From contig NZ_CP154262.1 of the NCBI RefSeq assembly GCF_039529835.1, positions 2,604,001 through 2,668,000 on the forward strand: 64,000 nucleotides of DNA, written 5' to 3'. The DNA is from Arthrobacter sp. TMP15. Its GTDB lineage: Bacteria; Actinomycetota; Actinomycetes; Actinomycetales; Micrococcaceae. The notes below the pieces were generated by a model. It had not been told where the DNA came from. It was given only the letters and a program-made list of their open reading frames with translations, and ran no database searches. Each line of letters starts with the position of its first letter. Within the stretch, counting starts at the first letter, position 1. The position numbers and the translations under genes are program-made. Shown piece by piece: positions 54,879 to 64,000 of the stretch.

Positions 54879-56353
54879 GGCCCTTCGTCTCTAAGCGTGG
54901 TTAGGGCCAGCTGAGTTTCGGGTTTTGGGAGCGGCCGGCGTGGCGTGTAATGAGAGAAGTCAGGGTCTCTTTGAATTGGTAGTGACTAAACTTCCAACTT
55001 CATAAGAAACCCTGATATGTCTAACTCTACTTCTTGTGGGGACGGCAAGTGGTGTGCGCTCTCCGATGCCTTGTTCGGCGTCACTGGCATTCACATCACG
55101 GCTGTTTCCGAAGCCGCCAGCGGCCTGATCGTTCATGTTTAAACCGACCAAACACTGGCCGGCTGCCCTGACTGCGGCGTTGTTGCCGTTGGTCATGGCC
55201 GGCGACGGATCCGCTTGAACGACATCCCTTGTTTTGGCCGGCCTGTGAGGCTGATCTGGGCCAAGCGATTATGGCGATGCCAAGATGAACACTGCCCCAG
55301 AAAGGTCTTCAGCGAGCAACACCCCTTGGCCGGGAGCCGGGCGATCTTGACCCGCCGTGCTATCCGGTGGGCCACTGACGCTCTGGAGAAATTTGATACT
55401 TCCGTCTCCGCCCTTGCCCACCAGCTCGGCGTGTCCTGGCGGGCCCTGTGGAAAGGCATTGAAGCGGAAGCGCTGCGCCGTATCGGCAAGCCCGAACGGC
55501 TTGTCGGCATTGATGCGCTCGGCGTGGATGAGCACGTCTGGACCCACGCAGGATTCCCCGGTTCGGGCATGGTCACTGGCATCATTGACCACACCCGTGA
55601 TGAACACGGAAACGTCCATGCACGCTTGCTGGATCTCGTCCCGGGCTGATCGGGGAAAGCCTACGCTGACTGGCTCAAGGAACAAGGCAACGAGTTCCCC
55701 AAGGGCATCAAGGTCGCCACCTTGGACCCGTTCCGCGGCTACGCCAACGCGATCCGGGACGAACTACCCGAAGCCATCACCGTCGTTGACGCTTTCCACA
55801 TTGTCCGTCTGGGAATGGCCATGCTCGATGACGTCCGCCGCCGAGTGCAGCAAGACACGCTCGGGCACCGCGGCAACAAGGAGGACCCGCTCTTCAACAT
55901 TCGCCGCACATTGCAGCAGGGCATCGAATCGCTCTCGGAGAAACAAGTCGCCAGACTGGAGATCAAGCTCAAAGCCGGGGATCCGAACCACGAAGTCAGC
56001 ATCGCGTGGCAGTGCTATCAAAAGCTCCGGAGTATCTATCACGCACGTCTCGAGAAAGGCCGAGAAATAGCCACCGAAATCATCGCCAGTTTCCCGAGCT
56101 GCCCGATCCTGCGAAGTTGCCCGGCTCGGACGCAGCCTACGCGCCTGGAAGGCTGCGATCCTTGCCTACTTCGACACCAACGGTGCCTCGAACGGGCCCA
56201 CCGAATCAATCAACGGTGTCATTGAAACCACCCGCCGGATAGCACGCGGATTCCGCAACTTTGAGAACTACAGAATCAGAAACCTACTCGCCGCCGGAGG
56301 CCACCGCCCATACCGGAAGAAATCACTCACCCACGCTTAGGGACGAAGGGCCC
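54879..56353 (+). mobile_element. ISL3-like insertion sequence (inactive)
   Basis: The ends are GGGCCCTTCGTCTCTAAGCG at 54879 and its near-exact inverse (CGCTTAGGGACGAAGGGCCC) ending at 56353; they match over about 23 of 25 bases. The flanking direct repeat is CTGAAG, six bases; ISL3 elements usually give eight. It carries a decayed transposase and splits the acyltransferase pseudogene. Confidence 0.85.
55017..56340 (+). pseudogene. ISL3 family transposase, decayed
   Basis: Reading from ATG 55017 gives a typical ISL3 transposase with zinc site CPDCG, DALGVDEH, ATLDPFRGY and a C-terminal PTESING. Three lesions are visible: TAA at 55140 (probably GAA before), TGA at 55647 (probably CGA before), and a frameshift near 56105. 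The end, TAG at 56338, is correct after the shift. Two of the changes are single-base substitutions, so the gene was functional not long ago. Confidence 0.87.
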
Positions 56354-57642
56354 CTGAAGCGAAAGCGCGCCAAGATAGTTTCGGAGAACTTCTGCTTGAT
56401 CGGCTTTGTACTGTGCTGCTATAAGCAATTCCTGAATTTTCAGCTTTCCTTGCCATGCACCCAACGGAGAAGCGACTAACGCAATCCAAATCGCTATGGT
56501 CAGGACTGCGCGGCGTCGCTTCTGTTCGATCCATTTGCTTCGCCGGATAGGTGAATCCACAAGCTTCGTGGCCATGATCGCAGCCAGAATTGAAGCAAGG
56601 ATGATGGCAGCGCCAACCTTGGGTCCGGCTTGTTCACGGCCCGTGAAGACGAGGAAGAACACCAAGAGGAGCCAGTGAAAAGATACAGAGCGTAGGAACT
56701 GTCACCGAGCCTAACTAGGGACTTCCAACTCAGGAACCTGTCCGCCCCAAGTTTGCTGTCAGTGAAGCCCGCCACGATGATGAGCGCAGCGGCTTGGGTT
56801 GGCCAGAGCGCCATGTAGCCGGGGAATTTCTTGCCCACTTGCAAGATGAATCCGCAGCACAGCATGGTCCCGATGCCTACCCAGCCCAGCAATACTCGGG
56901 TGGATCGTTAGAAGGATAGGTAGGGCAGGGTAGGAGCAAGCAGTGATCCTGACGCAGACTCCCAAAGTCTTGTCCGCGTGTCGAAGTAGGCAAAAGCCTG
57001 ATTGGTATTAGTCGTGATGATGGAAAACAGCAACGAGATGGTGAAAAATGGCACCAAATATATAGATCAGCAAAGCCCAAATTCGGAGTCTTGCAGCACA
57101 GGAGATGATTGCCACCGTAGCGAATACCAACGGCCAAAAAATGAAAACCTGTCCCTGAATGGACAAAGACTAGAAATGCTGTGGTCGGTGGCGTTATAGT
57201 CGACTGCTGCCGAGGCTAAGAACCAGTTCTGATAATAGAAGACGGATGTACAAGTCTGTCCGAACATGCTGGACCAGACAGTTTCCGGTAGGAGTATGTA
57301 GACACCTAGCAGAGTCCTTAACAAGGTAAGCGCAAAGAGCGGCAAGAGCCGCTTTAACAAGTGCGCCCAGTATTTGAACAGCTCTAGAGCTTTGCCACTT
57401 TTAAGCCTGCGTGTGAACTGCCCCGTCAAAAGTAACGATGAAAGGCGGAGAAAACCATCCACACCGTCGGAGATCCGGCCGAACGAAACCTGATATGCCA
57501 CCACCATAAGTAAAGCAACTGCGCGGAGCCCCTGCACTTCCGGCAGGAACTTCCGGTCTCAGCCGTTCTGCTAGGGGTTAGGATCAGACGCGGCACTGCG
57601 GCGGTCCCGTATTTTGGGGGCCGACTCGGCGATCAACGACAT

Positions 57643-58182
57643 GTTGCTTCTGGACCTCTAGATTGTTGGCGCGCAAAACATTGCACGTTGAGCTTACCCC
57701 CGAGGATTCTACCGTAGTCAATATGTCTATTGGGGTCACATCGTCAGATGGTCCCGTGGACTATGACTAGTGGTGCCTGTCAGAATGTGCCGTTGGTTTT
57801 CCAGGGATCTTAAGGGCGAGTGCTTCCCTGCCTTCAATACATCGATAGTTGCAGTTTGGGGCTAGGGAAGCCCAGAGCCTCCTGCCACCCGGGCTGGGCA
57901 CATCGTTGCAGGACGCGTATAGACTCCCGATCGCCTTCAGAGTGGAAGTACTAATCACCAGTTCATCAAATACTGTCTTCACATTACGGTTCGTTTAAGA
58001 TCAGAGTAAACTCGACATTGGTCGGTTTCTGCACCGCAGTCTGTAGCAATAAATTGGCGTCCTTAGTAACTCGCGATGCGGGAATGTCACCGGGGAGCTG
58101 TAGGTTTAGGATTCATGACGAAATTGCTTCCGGAGAACTCCGGTTGCCGCTACCTATTTTGGGGGATCGCTTGGATGTTTTG
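57643..58182. other. 540-base gap without a convincing gene
   Basis: This lies between the start of the acyltransferase pseudogene and the repeat protein. Open frames here (for example 57767-57982 minus, 58018-58182 plus) look non-coding. A small palindrome CGGAGAACTCCG is at about 58130. Promoters for both neighbours are expected here but none is clear. Confidence 0.5.
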
Positions 58183-59766
58183 ATGCGCTACGGCTCGCGT
58201 AGCCTGCGCCGCTTTCTATTGCTAGCTCTGGCAGCATTAGCAGTAATAGTGCCAATACTTGTGGCTCCGACCAGCTCTTTTGCTTCAGAGCTAAATGCTA
58301 CGCGTGTAGCTAATTTTGTGGCTGGTCCTGCAACCGTGGGGAAGGGCAAAGACGTTGTCTACACCGGCACTGTTCAGAGCGCTTCAGGCACTTCATGGGC
58401 CAACACCGGCTCAGTGACAATCAACGTCTATTTTGACCCGGACGGTGCTGAGCCCAGCGCGTTGGTTCGAACACTGACGACCGGTGCAACTGGTTCATTT
58501 AAGGCTGGCGCCCCTGCGACAGTTTCGGGCTCATGGACTGTTGAGGTACCGGCTCAGGGTAGCTATGCTGGTTCGGTTTCTGAATCGAAGGCAGTGCAAG
58601 TTGTTGAATCAGCTCCGGCCACTTCTACGAGGGTAGCTAATTTTGTGGCTGGTCCTGCAACCGTGGGGAAGGGCAAAGACGTTGTCTACACCGGCACTAT
58701 TCAGCGCGCTTCAGGCACTTCATGGGCCAACACCGGCTCAGTGACAATCAACGTTTACTTTGACCCGGACGGCTCGGCCCCCAACAAGCTGGTCCGCACC
58801 CTGAAGACCGGTGTAACTGGCTCATTCAAAGCCGGCGCGCCGGCGACAGTTTCCGGCAAGTGGACTATCCAAGTTCCCGCCCAAGGCAGCTACAGCGCAT
58901 CTCTAACTCCTGCCAAGACAGTGAAAGTTGTCGCCGCTACCAGCGCTACTCGCGTAGCCAACTTCACTGCTGGTCCTGCAACCGTGGGGAAGGGCAAAGA
59001 CGTTGTCTACACCGGCACTATTCAGAGCGCTTCAGGCACTTCATGGGCCAACACCGGCTCAGTGACAATCAACGTCTACTTTGACCCGGACGGCTCGGCC
59101 CCCAACAAGCTGGTCCGCACCCTGAAGACCGGTGCAACTGGCTCATTCAAAGCCGGCGCGCCGGCGACAGTTTCCGGCAAGTGGACTATCCAAGTTCCCG
59201 CCCAAGGCAGCTACAGCGCATCTCTAACTCCTGCCAAGACAGTGAAAGTTGTCGCCGCTACCAGCGCTACTCGCGTAGGCAACTTCACTGCTGGTCCTGC
59301 AACCGTGGGGAAGGGCAAAGACGTTGTCTACACCGGCACTATTCAGCGCGCTTCAGGCACTTCATGGGCCAACACCGGCTCAGTGACAATCAACGTTTAC
59401 TTTGACCCGGACGGCTCGGCCCCCAACAAGCTGGTCCGCACCCTGAAGACCGGTGCAACTGGCTCATTCAAAGCCGGCGCGCCGGCGACAGTTTCCGGCA
59501 AGTGGACTATCCAAGTTCCCGCCCAAGGCAGCTACAAATCCTCGGTCTCTGCCGCGAAGACCGTGAAAGTCACTGTCTCAAATCCGACAATAACCAACCC
59601 GATCGACAAGTGGAACTGCCCCGCTTGGGCTCCGATTAAGGGCAATGATTCTAGCATGATCTACCACATGCCGTGGCAATCACTCTACTCGAATACGACT
59701 CCGGAAACATGCTTCAGCACAGAAGCTGCAGCGGTCAAGGCCGGCTATCGGAAGTCCAAGAGATAA
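58183..59766 (+). CDS. Secreted four-repeat protein with C-terminal sunset-like domain
   Basis: The protein is about 527 residues from ATG 58183 (GGGGG upstream; the longer frame to 58018 is doubtful). A basic N-terminus and signal peptide (SLRRFLLLALAALAVIVPIL, about 6-30, cleavage near ASSFAS) are followed by four repeats of 107-109 residues. Each begins TRVANF.AGPATVGKGKDVVYTG and ends in an AQGSY..S motif; they look like small beta-sandwich modules. The last 60 residues (CPAWAPIKGNDSSMIYHMPW ... CFSTEAAAVKAGYRKSKR, key residues only) match the sunset domain of actinobacterial surface or secreted proteins. Function unknown; cell-surface binding is likely. Confidence 0.78.
   Translation: MRYGSRSLRRFLLLALAALAVIVPILVAPTSSFASELNATRVANFVAGPATVGKGKDVVYTGTVQSASGTSWANTGSVTINVYFDPDGAEPSALVRTLTTGATGSFKAGAPATVSGSWTVEVPAQGSYAGSVSESKAVQVVESAPATSTRVANFVAGPATVGKGKDVVYTGTIQRASGTSWANTGSVTINVYFDPDGSAPNKLVRTLKTGVTGSFKAGAPATVSGKWTIQVPAQGSYSASLTPAKTVKVVAATSATRVANFTAGPATVGKGKDVVYTGTIQSASGTSWANTGSVTINVYFDPDGSAPNKLVRTLKTGATGSFKAGAPATVSGKWTIQVPAQGSYSASLTPAKTVKVVAATSATRVGNFTAGPATVGKGKDVVYTGTIQRASGTSWANTGSVTINVYFDPDGSAPNKLVRTLKTGATGSFKAGAPATVSGKWTIQVPAQGSYKSSVSAAKTVKVTVSNPTITNPIDKWNCPAWAPIKGNDSSMIYHMPWQSLYSNTTPETCFSTEAAAVKAGYRKSKR
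58300..59583 (+). repeat. Four tandem repeats of about 321 bp
   Basis: Repeat starts at 58300, 58627, 58948 and 59269 (spacing 327, 321, 321). Copies 2-4 are almost identical at DNA level; copy 1 is more diverged at its 3' part. Variants are shared between copies 2 and 4 (IQRASG) but not 3 (IQSASG), which suggests recombination or gene conversion. Confidence 0.93.
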
Positions 59767-59806
59767 CCCAGGCTGTCTGACTTGTCGGCGTCTATGTTCA
59801 CCAAAC

Positions 59807-59854
59807 AAAAATTGCCCGGTCCCTAGAGTTGGTTCTAGAGTGACCGGGCAATTT
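59807..59854. terminator. Bidirectional terminator after the repeat protein
   Basis: Stem AAAATTGCCCGGTC/GACCGGGCAATTTT with an inner CTAGAG/CTCTAG-like pairing; A-run before and T-run after suit both strands. Confidence 0.88.
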
Positions 59855-59924
59855 TCGGTTACGGCAGGAGTAAGCGTGCCCACAGCCAGATAACTTGGTC
59901 CCAGAAGTATCTACAGCTTGGCAC

Positions 59925-61045
59925 TTTGGCCTGAGGCGCGAAGCGCGATATTGTCCAGTGGCGCCGTATTCAAACAGAGCGTGACTTCCGCTACTGTGGT
60001 CTCTCATGCTTCATGGATCACTCTCATGCCATGGCCGGTGGGAACCCAGAAGGGGTCTGATGGAAGGGTCTGCCCATTGTCTGATGCCTGTGGATCTACC
60101 GAGTAATCATTGGAGACTACCCGTACGTAGTAGTCTCGTGGCAGACGAACTCTTGCATGAAATTCTGTCACCGGTGCTACCGGCGGCAACCCGAGCATTG
60201 CTGCCCGATCCGTTGCTAACAGTTCCGCGGGCCGTGCCGCGGTGCTCCGAACCAGGCGCGTCTTGGCTTTGCCCAACCACACGGCAAGCTGGTCATTGAA
60301 ATCCGCTGGTGAGGTAAACGTCCGACCCGGTAAAACGGAACCCTCCAGGTAACCGTTGGCGCGTTCCACGATGCCCTTGATCTCTGAATCTTAGGGTTTG
60401 ACCTGCACCATCCGGCTCGCCAACACCCCAGGGACCGCTGCCACTCCGGCGGCGTGGTGGTTGCGTCGGCCGATACCGACCTCGTTATCCCAAATCAGCC
60501 GCCCCGGAACAGCACCCAACCCGCTCAGCAAGTCCCACATACCCGCCAGCAAGTCCCCGGTGGTCCTGGAAGGAATCATCCTCGCCATGATGAAGCGTGA
60601 ATGCGAGCACACCATTGCCAGCACCGGGAACACCTGCTCCGGGCCGGTACCGCAGGGAATCTTCACCGCGGGAAAGGCCGAGTCACACTGGATCTGATCC
60701 TCGGGTTCATAGCTGATCCGGTCCGCTGGATCCGCCGGCGCGTACTCGGGTCGGATCCTGGCCACATTCTCCCGTAACCAGGCCGGGGAACTTGACCAGT
60801 GGATCCGCTCGGCGATCACCGTCGCCGGCATCCTGGGATTCTTCTTCAACAGGACCCGGATCCTAGGCTCCACCTCCTTGATCGCCGAAGCTACAGGCTC
60901 GCTCATATTTCGGCGGGCCCTCGGATCTCACCGGCTTCGCGACAGTGTTCCTCGAAATCCCTAACCGCTCCTCTATCGACCTCATCGACTCGCCTTCAGC
61001 CAAATGCAACCGCCGAATCAGCGCCCAATCTTCCACTGTGATCAC
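59925..61045 (-). pseudogene. IS21 family transposase IstA, decayed and truncated
   Basis: Fragments in three frames read in order: MITVEDWALIRRLHLAEGES (N-terminal HTH, 61045), VASAIKEVEPRIRVLLKK and the integrase core with IQCDSAFPAVKI, WDNEVGIG (60906-60391), then after a TAA the VERANGYLEGSVLPGR segment (60369 onward), which corresponds to the C-terminal DDE/E part. There is a frameshift near 60900 and a premature stop at 60391. The C-terminus is lost, and no IstB follows. Confidence 0.82.
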
Positions 61046-61415
61046 CTATCCAATCATTCAGGCTAGGTGGCTCACTTTTCACCCGTCGCCGGCAGGCGTG
61101 AGCTTGCCTAGGCGTCGTTGGCGTGCGTCGGCGGTGGTAGGTTTTCTCGATCCACACAACGCTCCAAGCGACGATGGCCAGGCATAGTTCTTCCCGGGTT
61201 TCCCACCGTTTTTGGTTCAGCACGTTCTTTTGTAGCAGCCAAAAGAAACTTTCCATGGCGGTATTGTCTGTGCATGCCCCAACCCTGCCCATGGAGCCTT
61301 GCAGGCCAGCTGAGCTGATCAGGTGGCTTAACTTCTTAGACTGGAATTGAGATCCCCGATCGCTGTTTATAGGGCCAGGGTGATGGCAAAGTCGTTTGTA
61401 AGAATTCAGTGCCAT
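60996..61415 (-). pseudogene. IS3 family transposase fragment (OrfB C-terminal part)
   Basis: The 139-codon frame shows the second Asp and the Glu of an IS3 DDE domain: NSDRGSQFQSKKL and TDNTAMESFFWLLQKNV, then REELCLAIVAW..WIEKTYHRRR. The N-terminal part with the first Asp is missing (frameshifts upstream), and the last residues run into IS21 DNA. It is a remnant nested against the IS21 remnant. Confidence 0.82.
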
Positions 61416-61480
61416 AAAATATGAGACGGATCCACCTTAGGTAAGCCCTACTTGTACTGACACTATCCGCAGCCGGGCAC

Positions 61481-61651
61481 ATGAGCCCGAGGAAAACGAA
61501 TCCCTACGCTAGCGCCTCTACTAGGTTGAGGGGAGCTAAGGGATTTGCGTGGAACAGTGGAGACCTTGACCGTGATCTGGATGAATCCCGCGGACTTAAC
61601 CTTCGTACGGCGGAGCTTATGGACGTTGCTTTCATCGAACTAGCCAAATAA
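61481..61651 (+). CDS. Short ORF, possible 3' remnant of a gene cut by the IS3 element
   Basis: A 56-residue frame (MSPRKTNPYASAS ... LNLRTAELMDVAFIELAK) is too short for usual cutoffs. The last third looks protein-like. No ribosome-binding site is seen before the ATG. It may be the end of a gene whose 5' part was removed by the IS3/IS21 insertions, or a chance frame. It lies in the 327-base gap before the DUF6541 gene. Confidence 0.3.
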   Translation: MSPRKTNPYASASTRLRGAKGFAWNSGDLDRDLDESRGLNLRTAELMDVAFIELAK

Positions 61652-61742
61652 CCGTAATCTGGCTTGTTAGACTCATAGCGGCCTGCGATTTGTCTCGGGG
61701 CATCAACGGGCGTGCGCCCCCACAGGAGAGCACTAAAAAATC

Positions 61743-63707
61743 ATGACTTGGTTTGACACCCTACCAACCCTTCTGGCCGCGGCGGCCCTCATTTTTCTTC
61801 CCGGAGCCATTCTCGCCCGGATCCTAGGCGCACGCGGAATCACGTGGTTGGCAGTCTCTGCGCCGCTCAGCATGACATTGGTGGGTGTTGGTGCGATCGT
61901 AGCGCAACTTGCGCATGTACGGTGGACTCCCGTCATCTTTTTGGTACTGTCGTTACTGACATCGGCCGGGTCCTGGCTCATCCGCTACTTCATGGAAATT
62001 CGGCAACGGCAATCACGCGCACCATTGTGGGTTCGGTCCCCGAATGCAACTATCGCAGGACTAATCGGCGGCTTGTCAATGGCTGCGGGCATCTTAAGCT
62101 GGCGCCTTAGTCGAGCATTCATTAGTCCGGAGAATATTTCTCAAACGTACGACAACGTTTTCCACTTGAATGCCGTGCGGTTCATCATAGACACCGGTAA
62201 CGGGTCATCGCTCCATCTGGCCAGCCTAGACCCCTCAGGTACGGGATCGTTCTATCCAGCCGTTTGGCATGACTTGGTCGCATTGGTCTCTCAACTCTCC
62301 GGAGCGTCAATTCCGGTAAGTCTCAACGCGACGAACATGCTCTTGGCTGCCGTTGTATGGACAATCTCGGCAATGTTCCTCTCATCTCGCGTACTTGGCA
62401 GTCGTCCCGCGGTCTATCTGGCGACTGGAGCCCTTGCCGGAGCTTTTAGCGCATTTCCATATCTGTTATTGGAATTCGGTGTTCTCTACCCAAACTTCCT
62501 AGCGATCACACTATTCCCTGTAACTATCGGTCTGGTCGCGGATGTCCTCCGAGTTTCCAAGCATTCGCATCACGGCTGGATTCGAAGCAGTATCCTGCTC
62601 TTGGCGATCCTTCCAGGAGTTGCGCTGAGCCACCCGAGCATCGCCATCGTATTGGGAGCTTTCGTCCTCCCTGTTCTTGGGTACTGGCTTTACAAACGAT
62701 TCCGGGCCTATCGCGACGGTGAGCTTCCCTTTATCTGGTTCCTGACAGCAATTTCGGGCCTCATCATTTACATAGTTGCGCTCCAGTATGTGTGGGAAAG
62801 GTTCCGTCCAAGCGAAAAGGCTTCTTTCTGGCCACCTAGGCAGACAATCGCACAGGCGCTGGGCGAAGGCTTTATCAATGCCCCCATGGGCAGCCCAATT
62901 TCATGGGTGCTCGTCGCATTGACTTTGCTGGGAGTCTATGGCATGCTCCGCGGCAATCAGGACATTTGGCTTATAGGGCTGCTCGCCGTCGGAATCGCCT
63001 TGTTTGTAGTAGTTTCCGGCTTCGCCAAGGGAGACTTTAGGTCTTCGATAACTGGAGTCTTCTACAACGATAGCTACCGGCTTGCTGCGTTGTTGCCTGT
63101 TGCAGGAATCGCGGTTACCGTCTACGGATCTGTCTGGATTTTCGACTTGCTGTGCAGCAAGCTGCAGGATCCGCCTCTGCACGGCAGAACACGGCCATGG
63201 TTGGCCGCAATGACCGCGGGAACCATTGGGGTGGTCGGTCTGAGCTTAGTCACCCAAGATAACTCGGTGGACAACGCCGTCAGTAAGGCCCGCAGCAGCT
63301 ACAACATCACAGCGAACGCTCGTCTGCTGTCCACGGATGAAGCTGCCCTCATTGAACGAGCTGACCGTACGATCCCAACCGGCGCTACAGTAATCGTTAA
63401 TCCAAGTACAGGGGCGTCGCTGGTCTACGCGTTGGAGGATCGCCGAGTGCTTCTGCCGGCCGTTAGCTCTACCCCTAGCCCGGAAGTTTCCGTCCTGATC
63501 AATCACCTGTCTGATCTTAAGAAAAATCCTGAAGTCTGTGCCGCAGTACGGAACCTTGATTCTTACTACATCCTAGATTTCGGCAACAAGCAGATCAACA
63601 ACATGAAAAAACCATTTCCAACATCAGAAGAGTTGGCGGCGACGCCAGGCCTCACCCTGATCGATCAAGAAGGTCCGGCAAAACTGTACCGAATTGATGG
63701 CTGCTAA
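61743..63707 (+). CDS. Large polytopic membrane protein, DUF6541-like (GT-C type surface glycan protein)
   Basis: The 654-residue protein has about thirteen hydrophobic helices, then an extracytoplasmic C-terminal domain (about 515-654). The pattern (first helices TLLAAAALIFLPGAIL, DNVFHLNAVRFIIDTGN near 140, PNFLAITLFPVT) resembles DUF6541 proteins of actinobacterial cell-wall polysaccharide loci, which look like GT-C glycosyltransferases. The loop NVFHLNAVRF could hold catalytic residues. ACAGGAGAG stands about 14 bases before the ATG. A substrate cannot be named. Confidence 0.72.
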   Translation: MTWFDTLPTLLAAAALIFLPGAILARILGARGITWLAVSAPLSMTLVGVGAIVAQLAHVRWTPVIFLVLSLLTSAGSWLIRYFMEIRQRQSRAPLWVRSPNATIAGLIGGLSMAAGILSWRLSRAFISPENISQTYDNVFHLNAVRFIIDTGNGSSLHLASLDPSGTGSFYPAVWHDLVALVSQLSGASIPVSLNATNMLLAAVVWTISAMFLSSRVLGSRPAVYLATGALAGAFSAFPYLLLEFGVLYPNFLAITLFPVTIGLVADVLRVSKHSHHGWIRSSILLLAILPGVALSHPSIAIVLGAFVLPVLGYWLYKRFRAYRDGELPFIWFLTAISGLIIYIVALQYVWERFRPSEKASFWPPRQTIAQALGEGFINAPMGSPISWVLVALTLLGVYGMLRGNQDIWLIGLLAVGIALFVVVSGFAKGDFRSSITGVFYNDSYRLAALLPVAGIAVTVYGSVWIFDLLCSKLQDPPLHGRTRPWLAAMTAGTIGVVGLSLVTQDNSVDNAVSKARSSYNITANARLLSTDEAALIERADRTIPTGATVIVNPSTGASLVYALEDRRVLLPAVSSTPSPEVSVLINHLSDLKKNPEVCAAVRNLDSYYILDFGNKQINNMKKPFPTSEELAATPGLTLIDQEGPAKLYRIDGC

Positions 63708-63868
63708 CAGCCATTAGAGAGCGGGCCCCAGTTATCTTCGTTTGAATCGAGACCTTGGGCAGGGACCCTGCCACAAGCAGTCTCAGGTATCAGCCCCAAT
63801 AGTGCGCTAAGTCTGGCCCTACTATTCTATTCCGTGTATCCAGCTTGTCATTGGACTAACAAACTATT

Positions 63869-63909
63869 TTTCGTTGCCATAGGATCTGAATGATTCTATG
63901 GCAACGAAA
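63869..63909. terminator. Hairpin downstream of the DUF6541-like gene
   Basis: Stem TTTCGTTGCCATAG/CTATGGCAACGAAA (14 bp, perfect) with a 13-base loop. It is AT-rich enough at the base to serve both strands. Nothing else is recognised from 63708 to the end. Confidence 0.7.
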
Positions 63910-64000
63910 TGCTCGGTGTGAGGCTGGCTGTCTACGAATAATGGAATACAAATCGTTGGTGTCAGCGTGCCCAGCAAAACAATGCCATCTTTACCAAACT

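Larger units (their letters stand above)
54074..57642 (-). pseudogene. Acyltransferase-3/SGNH (OafA-like) gene, broken by frameshifts and an ISL3 element
   Basis: The pieces read in order, N- to C-terminus, as one OafA/YrhL-like gene. They are a start near 57642 (MSLIAESAPK), the acyltransferase-3 membrane domain (QGLRAVALL..., then YFDTRTRLWE and YALYLF), and the C-terminal SGNH domain (KTIAIVDDSYAEQ ... DDHHLTADF; the Ser is seen, usual GDSH altered). Lesions: frameshift near 57585, a 13-bp duplication near 57545, a frameshift near 57170, TAA near 56908, a frameshift near 56665, and the ISL3 insertion at 54879-56353. CTTCAG at the two junctions rejoins LSLQ and DGFVDTADP in frame. Such proteins acylate surface polysaccharides. 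The C-terminal part alone (54074-54872) is still open. Confidence 0.85.

Noticed and set aside
54905-55016. Separate small gene inside the left part of the ISL3 element
   Set aside because: The region is the non-coding left end of the element; it has no frame with coding character.
54871-56361. Eight-base target duplication for the ISL3 element
   Set aside because: Only CTGAAG (six bases) matches on both sides; the next bases differ. I report six bases rather than forcing the expected eight.
57767-57982. 71-codon minus-strand ORF in the gap before the repeat protein
   Set aside because: No ribosome-binding site, no family resemblance, and an unlikely amino acid pattern.

Overview
The window looks like chromosome of a high-G+C Gram-positive bacterium of the Micrococcaceae (Arthrobacter-like). 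The evidence is the fused E2-E1 2-oxoglutarate dehydrogenase Kgd, the SigR/RsrA redox sigma pair next to aroA-rsgA-hisN, a SAM-IV type riboswitch, the 24-residue ribosomal protein bL37, DUF4193, GuaB1, an actinobacterial tmRNA tag and an FtsEX/M23/SmpB/ssrA block. Genus and species cannot be fixed from the sequence alone.

Layout. 0-24 kb is housekeeping and transport: the 3' part of hrpA, a BCCT osmolyte transporter, a sulfur module (sseA-adh divergent from a Cds1-like cysteine desulfhydrase), Zur with a ZnuABC-like ABC operon, a CNNM/CorC pair, flavin reductase, gntK-soxR, guaB1, kgd, and a degenerate SGNH protein beside bL37. At 24.4-25.8 kb sits an IS1249-type (IS256 superfamily) element with an 8-bp target duplication and a duplicated left end. 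Then come a membrane protein plus a group III truncated haemoglobin, convergent with rsrA-sigR. A near-perfect SigR-type promoter precedes sigR. aroA-rsgA-hisN, a riboswitch-controlled class V aminotransferase, a methyltransferase and an mntH-mntR pair follow to 36.7 kb.

36.7-49 kb holds an acyl-CoA synthetase, DUF4193, an uncharacterised tandem-HTH plus seven-helix membrane protein cassette, several strong hairpins, ssrA (tmRNA), a NagZ-like hydrolase, smpB, an M23 envelope peptidase, ftsX-ftsE and prfB. ftsE, ftsX and the coiled-coil M23 protein form the expected divisome-linked cell wall hydrolase module, and smpB/ssrA form the trans-translation pair.

49-54 kb is a compact Tad pilus operon (tadA, tadB, tadC, a short pilin-like protein and three TadE/TadG-like proteins). 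Its pilin lacks the usual Flp processing motif. 54-61.5 kb is a decay zone: an acyltransferase-3/SGNH gene broken by an ISL3 element and by several frameshifts, a secreted four-repeat protein with a C-terminal sunset-like domain, and nested IS21 and IS3 remnants. The window ends with a large DUF6541-like membrane protein, probably for cell-surface glycans.

The most interesting leads are the SigR promoter that would drive an N-terminally extended sigma isoform, the tandem-HTH/membrane two-gene cassette, the pilin without a processing motif, the repeat-expanded surface protein, and the 28-bp perfect inverted repeat near ssrA.
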